Assembly: GCA_946406585.1 (NCBI GenBank)
Contig: CAMJLI010000049.1
Location: forward strand, 1-11,569
From: an uncultured Prevotellaceae bacterium
GTDB taxonomy: Bacteria; Bacteroidota; Bacteroidia; Bacteroidales; Bacteroidaceae
Reading direction: 5' to 3'
DNA length: 11,569 bases
The position numbers were made by a program, and so were the translations under genes. Under the pieces are notes generated by a model. It worked only from the letters and a program-made list of their open reading frames with translations. It ran no database searches and was not told the origin of the DNA. The stretch's first letter is position 1, and each line of letters starts with the position of its first letter. This document shows positions 7,781 to 11,569 of the stretch, piece after piece.

Positions 7781-7923
7781 GAAATGGATGGTCAGGGTAT
7801 TGGTTTCTCCAAGGAGCAGGGAGTAAATGAAGCACGAAGTGAAAGTCAAAGCCAATTATAATCCAAAAATCGCATTTCAACTCTTGATTTGTTGAGGGCA
7901 TTCGGTGTGGGTCATGAAGTGAT

Positions 7924-7967
7924 GAAAGCCATTCCTTGGCTCTCTAGGGAGTTGCGGAATGGCTTTC
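7924..7967 (-). terminator. Hairpin, probable terminator of the C10 gene
   Basis: A perfect 12-bp outer stem pairs 7924-7935 with 7956-7967. After a 4x4 internal loop comes a short inner stem (7940-7943 with 7948-7951). It lies 49 nt downstream of the C10 stop on the minus strand. There is no T-run on either side, so it would be an atypical intrinsic terminator or a 3'-end stabilising structure. Confidence 0.5.
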
Positions 7968-8016
7968 GAGTTGTGCGTTTATAAGAGCAATGGTGGGAAG
8001 TTGCACATGTTGGAGT

Positions 8017-11000
8017 TCAAGGAAGCTTTTGTTGCATTTTCACCTTCCTGAACTTCCCATTTTCTTTTATATTGTATTCACCAGGACCGAGTTGGAGCAT
8101 GGTGGAAGAGTATTGCGATGCCACATCTTCTATAGCTATCCTTTTAATCAGTCGCAATTGATTGTCGTATATTTCCACATCACTGGCCATCATTTCATTC
8201 GAAGGCATGCTGGGCTTTGTAGTTGTCAGTGGAACATAACTATTTGTGTTTGCCTCGTAGTAATATGCAGAAACTTGGTAGTTTTTTCCGGTAAGGTTGA
8301 CAACACTGTTGGGTACGAGTATGTCGAAGTCTACATCACATCCGCTATATATCGAATTGACCAAATCATAATTTGTTGTCTGGCCGTTGCATGTGATTGC
8401 CAGCCGCAGTTTATTTTCAAAATTGTTGATTGAAGGGTTGCGGAGAGCCAGTCTGAATGCCTTGCCTTCAACATACGAACTCATGACATTGTCGACTTCC
8501 TGTATTTCTTGCCTCAGATACAAGAAACTTTCCAAAGTATGATTAGTAGGCATGTTGATGGTTGCAAAGTCACCATCCACTGTCAAGTTTATTGTCGATG
8601 GTGCATCTTCGAATATCTTGTCCCATGAATTACCTCCATTTGAAGAACTTACAAGGCACATTTCGTAGTCTTCAGCTGTTGGTTCATGCAAGTCCATATT
8701 TAAGATTTTTACAACTATGGCACTTACGTCTTTCACAGTTATCTCTCCATCTTTGTTCATGTCAGCTTGTTGAACGTGGAAATTGCTTGCATCATTATAG
8801 ATGATATATGAAACGACATCTGCCACATCTTTTACAGACACTTCGTTGTCGTGGTTTACATCGCCCATGACATGCTTTTTCAATGATGTGGGTAAGGTAA
8901 ATGTGATATTAGGTTCTACATATCTTCCACCACCGTTTATTGTGATGTAGTTGCTTCCGTTATGATGAATTACTTGTTTCAATACTCCGTCTTTGAAGAC
9001 GCCCAAGCCGAAATTAAGGGTTCCACCAGTCAAGCTGCAATCGCGAATTCTCATCTTCAGGGTGAATGTGCTGCCAAGTGGTTTTCTGACAGTTTTGTTG
9101 TGCTGGTTGCCATCTATCACCATAGGGCTTGTCAATATCAATGGATGTTCACAATAAGCACTTTCAGATATGTCTCCCATGGGTTGGAAGTCTGTTATCA
9201 TTGCTTGAATATGGTTGTAGCATACAGCCCGGCTGCCAGGTCGGTCCATGACGTTGGATTGATTGATGACGTTCAGGTCAACATATTTGTCTTGATTGTT
9301 CCCATGGCCGAAATTTACATGGTATTTGCCCTCGTTGTTCACTCCATCCACCACGAAAATGTGTCCGACGTCCTGTTCGTCAAATTCCCATGATCCACGA
9401 TAGAAGACAGGCCTACCGTTAAGCAATTCATTGTTGAGCATGTCCAGCCATTCTGTTGTGGAATAGAAATTGCGGTTGCGGTATCTGCAGTCAGGAGAAA
9501 AGTGCAGATGATGCTGCAGTCCCCACAGCATCATGCCCATGTTCTTGGTGGTACTCAATGTATCATATGACATTATCATTCCTGCACCTGTCTGATAAAC
9601 TAGACTTGCAACAGCATTGGCCTGTGCAGTTGTATAAGAACCCGAATATGAATTCAGGATTTTGTTCCAGTCGAATGACATTTTGCTAAAGTCAACATCA
9701 ATGATACCAGTTTTGGTATTTGAATACCTGACGTGCCCATATCCGTGGTTGGAAACTCTGTGCTTGTTTAATATTTGTGCAACCGCAATGGCTCCGCATC
9801 CTGCTGCCGAATGGTCTGTACCATCCGCAATTGTTGGTGGGCACATGTTGTTGTAGGGCGATGTTTGATGCCACTTTGTGGTTAGCATGGGGCTTACGGT
9901 TGGTATGTTCTCCTTTATTTCCTTGAAATCCTTCCAATAGTCGGCTGTAAGGTACCAGACTTTAGCCCCCTGGGGGACATAGAGTGTGGTGTTGGCACTG
10001 TTGGAAAAAGTATAGTCATAGATTGTTACCGGAGTTGGGTTCTTGACGGTGACGGAGGCAAGGCTAGTGCAGCCATAAAATACATAATCTTCGATACTGC
10101 TCACGCTATTGGGAATGGTGATTGATGTCAGGCTGGAGCATCTAGAAAAAGCGGAACTTTCGATTTTGGTGACATTCTCTGGAATATTGATTGATGTCAG
10201 GCTGGAGCATCCAGAAAAAGCGGAACTTTCGATTTTGGTGACATTCTCTGGAATATTGATTGATGTCAGGCTGGAGCATCCAGAAAAAGCGTAATATTCG
10301 ATTTTGGAGACATTCTCTGGAATATTGATTGATGTCAGACCAGAGCATCCAGAAAAAGCAGAACAGCCTATACTCGTCACACTATTAGGGATTATAGTGT
10401 TTTTGCAACCATAAACAAGTGAGTTGGAGGCCGTTTCTATGATTGCATTACAGTTGTTTCTAGAATCGTAAGAAGGATTTGTGGCATTTACTTTTATAGT
10501 CTTCAGGCTGGTACAATCAGAAAAAACGAAATTGTCCATTTTTTCCAAGCCGCTTCCAATGATTACGGAGCTTAAATTTGAACAGTCTTCGAAAGCACAG
10601 CTTCCCAGGCTTTTCACGCTATTGGGAATGGTGATTGATTTAAGGCTGGCGCAATACTGAAAGGCACTCCAGCCTATGCTTGTCACACTGTTCCCAATAG
10701 ATACAGAACTAAGGCTTGTGCAGTTATAAAAAGTATAATCTTCAATTGTTTTCACACCATTGCCGATTATGACAGAAGTGAGGCTTGAACAGCCATAGAA
10801 AGCCCATTCTCCTATGCTCGTCACGCTGTTGGGGATGTTGATGGATGTCAGACTTTCACAATCACGGAAAGCATATTCTCCTATGCTCGCCACACTGTTG
10901 GCGATGTTGACGGATGTCAGATTGCGGCAGCAATAAAAAGTGTAGTAGCCTATGCTTGTCACGCGATAGGAGTTCCCTTCATACGAGACTGTAGAAGGGA

Positions 11001-11157
11001 TGGAAACTGCTCCAGTGTATTTGTTATTACCATAAGTCACTTCCGCAGTCTTCGTTGAACTATCCAAATTGTAATAAATGCCATTGATTAGCGTCGCTGC
11101 ATGTGCCATGAATGCCATAAGCAGTAGTGCGAGGGTAAATAATGTCTTTTTCATCAT
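8017..11157 (-). CDS. Secreted LRR - C10 cysteine peptidase - dockerin-like protein
   Basis: Numbering is from Met at 11157 (1046 residues). Residues 1-20 are a signal peptide (MMKK, hydrophobic core, cut after AHA). An in-frame ATG at 11187 would add ten non-hydrophobic residues, so the inner start is preferred; Met2 is equally possible. Residues about 60-385 hold 12 LRR_5/BspA repeats of about 23 residues (AFxxCxSLTSxxIPxSVxxI), with the usual SRNNCNAI interruption near 233. A repeat cap (TLYVPQGAK) starts near 391. The C10 (streptopain) peptidase domain spans about 425-658, with the nucleophile Cys454 in AAGCGAIAVAQI and the catalytic His599 in VGHIFVVDG. The following motif is HVNFGHGN, not the usual HVNWGWGG. 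A dockerin-like domain (about 764-822) has two calcium loops, DVNHDNEVSVKD (766-777) and DMNKDGEITVKD (799-810). The last 220 residues are unassigned. No SpeB-like inhibitory prodomain is seen; the LRR region takes its place. Likely role: surface or secreted protease with a binding module. Visibly more AT-rich than the neighbouring operon. Confidence 0.9.
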   Translation of the reverse strand: MMKKTLFTLALLLMAFMAHAATLINGIYYNLDSSTKTAEVTYGNNKYTGAVSIPSTVSYEGNSYRVTSIGYYTFYCCRNLTSVNIANSVASIGEYAFRDCESLTSINIPNSVTSIGEWAFYGCSSLTSVIIGNGVKTIEDYTFYNCTSLSSVSIGNSVTSIGWSAFQYCASLKSITIPNSVKSLGSCAFEDCSNLSSVIIGSGLEKMDNFVFSDCTSLKTIKVNATNPSYDSRNNCNAIIETASNSLVYGCKNTIIPNSVTSIGCSAFSGCSGLTSINIPENVSKIEYYAFSGCSSLTSINIPENVTKIESSAFSGCSSLTSINIPENVTKIESSAFSRCSSLTSITIPNSVSSIEDYVFYGCTSLASVTVKNPTPVTIYDYTFSNSANTTLYVPQGAKVWYLTADYWKDFKEIKENIPTVSPMLTTKWHQTSPYNNMCPPTIADGTDHSAAGCGAIAVAQILNKHRVSNHGYGHVRYSNTKTGIIDVDFSKMSFDWNKILNSYSGSYTTAQANAVASLVYQTGAGMIMSYDTLSTTKNMGMMLWGLQHHLHFSPDCRYRNRNFYSTTEWLDMLNNELLNGRPVFYRGSWEFDEQDVGHIFVVDGVNNEGKYHVNFGHGNNQDKYVDLNVINQSNVMDRPGSRAVCYNHIQAMITDFQPMGDISESAYCEHPLILTSPMVIDGNQHNKTVRKPLGSTFTLKMRIRDCSLTGGTLNFGLGVFKDGVLKQVIHHNGSNYITINGGGRYVEPNITFTLPTSLKKHVMGDVNHDNEVSVKDVADVVSYIIYNDASNFHVQQADMNKDGEITVKDVSAIVVKILNMDLHEPTAEDYEMCLVSSSNGGNSWDKIFEDAPSTINLTVDGDFATINMPTNHTLESFLYLRQEIQEVDNVMSSYVEGKAFRLALRNPSINNFENKLRLAITCNGQTTNYDLVNSIYSGCDVDFDILVPNSVVNLTGKNYQVSAYYYEANTNSYVPLTTTKPSMPSNEMMASDVEIYDNQLRLIKRIAIEDVASQYSSTMLQLGPGEYNIKENGKFRKVKMQQKLP
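10121..10396 (-). repeat. 69-bp tandem repeats coding LRR units
   Basis: Four units of exactly 69 bp (23 codons) start at 10121, 10190, 10259 and 10328. The first two differ at one base (10143 against 10212). The third differs from the second at four bases. The fourth is clearly diverged after its first 32 bases. The pattern points to recent in-frame duplication of one LRR unit inside the C10 gene. Confidence 0.85.
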
Positions 11158-11481
11158 ATTTGGTTTTGCATTGTTAATACATGACAAACGGTATATGGGA
11201 ACATATCATAATAGGTTCTTTTCCTTTGTCGACAACACCTTTATAAAGTTGTGAACGTACCTATAGGTGAACAGTCAACAAAATTTTCTTCTTCATAATC
11301 AAAATATTGCATTCTCCAGTAATCAATAGTTCGGTAAATTATAGTTAAATTCATTAACATTCAAGATAGATTCAATATGAATAAATATCATTTATTTTTA
11401 CATAAATTAACTTGAAAAATTTGGCTAATTGCCTGATATTTAATAACTTTACATCGGAAACCACTCTTTAGTAAAGTAAAA
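11158..11481. other. 324-bp AT-rich divergent spacer
   Basis: No gene is seen. The spacer separates the minus-strand C10 gene from the plus-strand gene starting at 11482. It holds two perfect 10-bp palindromes, CTTTATAAAG (11239-11248) and ACCTATAGGT (11259-11268). GTGAAC repeats directly at 11251-11256 and 11267-11272. The plus-strand promoter is at 11420-11451. No confident -33/-7 pair was found for the C10 gene; TAnnTTTG-like boxes are either mis-spaced or lack a partner. Confidence 0.7.
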
Positions 11482-11504
11482 ATGTCTGACATAATTAGCC
11501 AAAT
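11419..11504. repeat. 12-bp perfect inverted repeat around promoter and start codon
   Basis: ATTTGGCTAATT (11419-11430) and its exact reverse complement AATTAGCCAAAT (11493-11504) are separated by 62 bp. The left arm covers the -33 element, and the right arm covers codons 4-8 of the downstream gene. The arrangement could be a two-site operator, a small invertible segment, or an accident in AT-rich DNA. Confidence 0.6.
11420..11451 (+). promoter_or_regulatory. Bacteroidetes-type promoter of the right-edge gene
   Basis: A -33 element TTTG (11420-11423) is followed after 20 bp by TAACTTTA (11444-11451), a seven-of-eight match to the extended -7 TAnnTTTG when the free positions are counted. Transcription would start about 24 nt before the ATG at 11482. 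The -33 element lies inside the left arm of a 12-bp inverted repeat. Confidence 0.55.
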
Positions 11505-11569
11505 GGGAGGCCTTGCAGATACGTTTCTGTCAAAGCACGCCTCAAAGTTAAGCAAAAAAATCAAGTCTC
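11482..11569 (+). CDS. Unrecognised protein, N-terminal 29 codons only
   Basis: An open frame starts at ATG 11482 and runs off the window end. It reads MSDIISQMGG then LADTFLSKHASKL and a lysine-rich stretch, with no signal peptide and no hydrophobic helix, so a cytoplasmic product is likely. The upstream promoter match and the absence of in-frame stops support a real gene. The family cannot be named from 29 residues; a transposase or DNA-binding protein is possible given the basic stretch and the flanking inverted repeat, but nothing shows this. ATG 11503, codon 8, is an alternative start. Confidence 0.5.
   Translation, partial: MSDIISQMGGLADTFLSKHASKLSKKIKS

Larger units (their letters stand above)
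7666..8016. other. 351-bp spacer between rpoN and the C10 gene
   Basis: No convincing gene is present. The spacer holds the rpoN leader and promoter (7728-7758), a 10-bp tandem repeat (7761-7780), a stretch at about 7781-7920 in which I see only one weak 25-codon open frame (7784-7861, plus), and a long hairpin (7924-7967) near the end of the C10 gene. Confidence 0.8.

Noticed and set aside
7784..7861. A 25-codon plus-strand open frame starting MDGQGIGFSK
   Set aside because: It is short, has no promoter or clear ribosome site, no recognisable motif, and lies in a spacer; chance is the simpler explanation.
10109..10348. Repeated open frames on both strands over the LRR repeats
   Set aside because: They arise because a 69-bp repeat divisible by three keeps any open frame open. 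Only the minus-strand frame of the C10 gene has family features.
11158..11187. Start of the C10 gene at the upstream ATG 11187
   Set aside because: It would put ten polar residues before a complete signal peptide that begins at the inner Met-Met-Lys-Lys. It remains possible but is less likely.
11466..11476. Small inverted repeat CTTTA-G-TAAAG just before the ATG at 11482
   Set aside because: A 5-bp AT-rich stem with a one-base centre cannot form a stable hairpin, and it is expected by chance in this composition.
11401..11569. Insertion-sequence left end
   Set aside because: An inverted repeat and a new gene with basic residues are suggestive, but there is no terminal repeat pair, no target duplication in view and no recognisable transposase motif in 29 residues.

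Overview
The window looks like chromosomal DNA of a Bacteroidales bacterium, most likely Prevotella or a close relative. Four signs support this. IspG is the long insertion-bearing form. The RpoN and PAP2 proteins are of Bacteroidetes type. There is a BspA-like leucine-rich-repeat protein fused to a C10 (streptopain-type) peptidase and a dockerin-like module. Two promoter candidates fit the Bacteroidetes -33/-7 (TTTG / TAnnTTTG) pattern rather than the E. coli one. Species cannot be fixed from the sequence alone.

Layout. (1) Positions 1-2209, plus strand: the 3' part of a LemA-family membrane protein gene, overlapping by 20 nt a DUF2207-family membrane protein with a poly-glycine tail. (2) 2226-2272: a strong hairpin at the convergent junction, with its T-run on the minus side. 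(3) 7665 down to 2306, minus strand: a tightly packed five-gene unit, rpoN - PAP2 phosphatase - purE - ispG - YghZ-type aldo/keto reductase. Junctions are a 4-nt overlap, 30 nt, 1 nt and 5 nt. A good promoter candidate lies at 7728-7758 and the terminator hairpin lies at the far end. (4) 7666-8016: a non-coding spacer with that promoter, a 10-bp tandem repeat and a long hairpin that probably ends the next gene. (5) 11157 down to 8017, minus strand: one large secreted protein with signal peptide, about 12 LRR_5/BspA repeats, C10 cysteine peptidase, two-loop dockerin-like domain and an unassigned C-terminal region. Three of its LRR units are near-identical at DNA level. (6) 11158-11481: AT-rich divergent spacer with small palindromes and a promoter for a plus-strand gene whose first 29 codons close the window. 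A perfect 12-bp inverted repeat brackets that promoter and start codon.

How the genes may work together. The minus-strand unit joins an alternative sigma factor with housekeeping metabolism: purine synthesis (PurE), the non-mevalonate isoprenoid pathway (IspG), a lipid-phosphatase-like membrane protein and an aldehyde reductase. The grouping looks like a shared transcription unit rather than one pathway. The LRR-C10 protein is an accessory, surface or secreted protease, visibly more AT-rich than the operon beside it. No CRISPR array, tRNA, rRNA or complete mobile element was seen. I found no convincing undescribed multi-gene system; the most unusual items are the promoter-bracketing inverted repeat, the architecture and altered active-site motif of the C10 protein, and the C-terminally short aldo/keto reductase.
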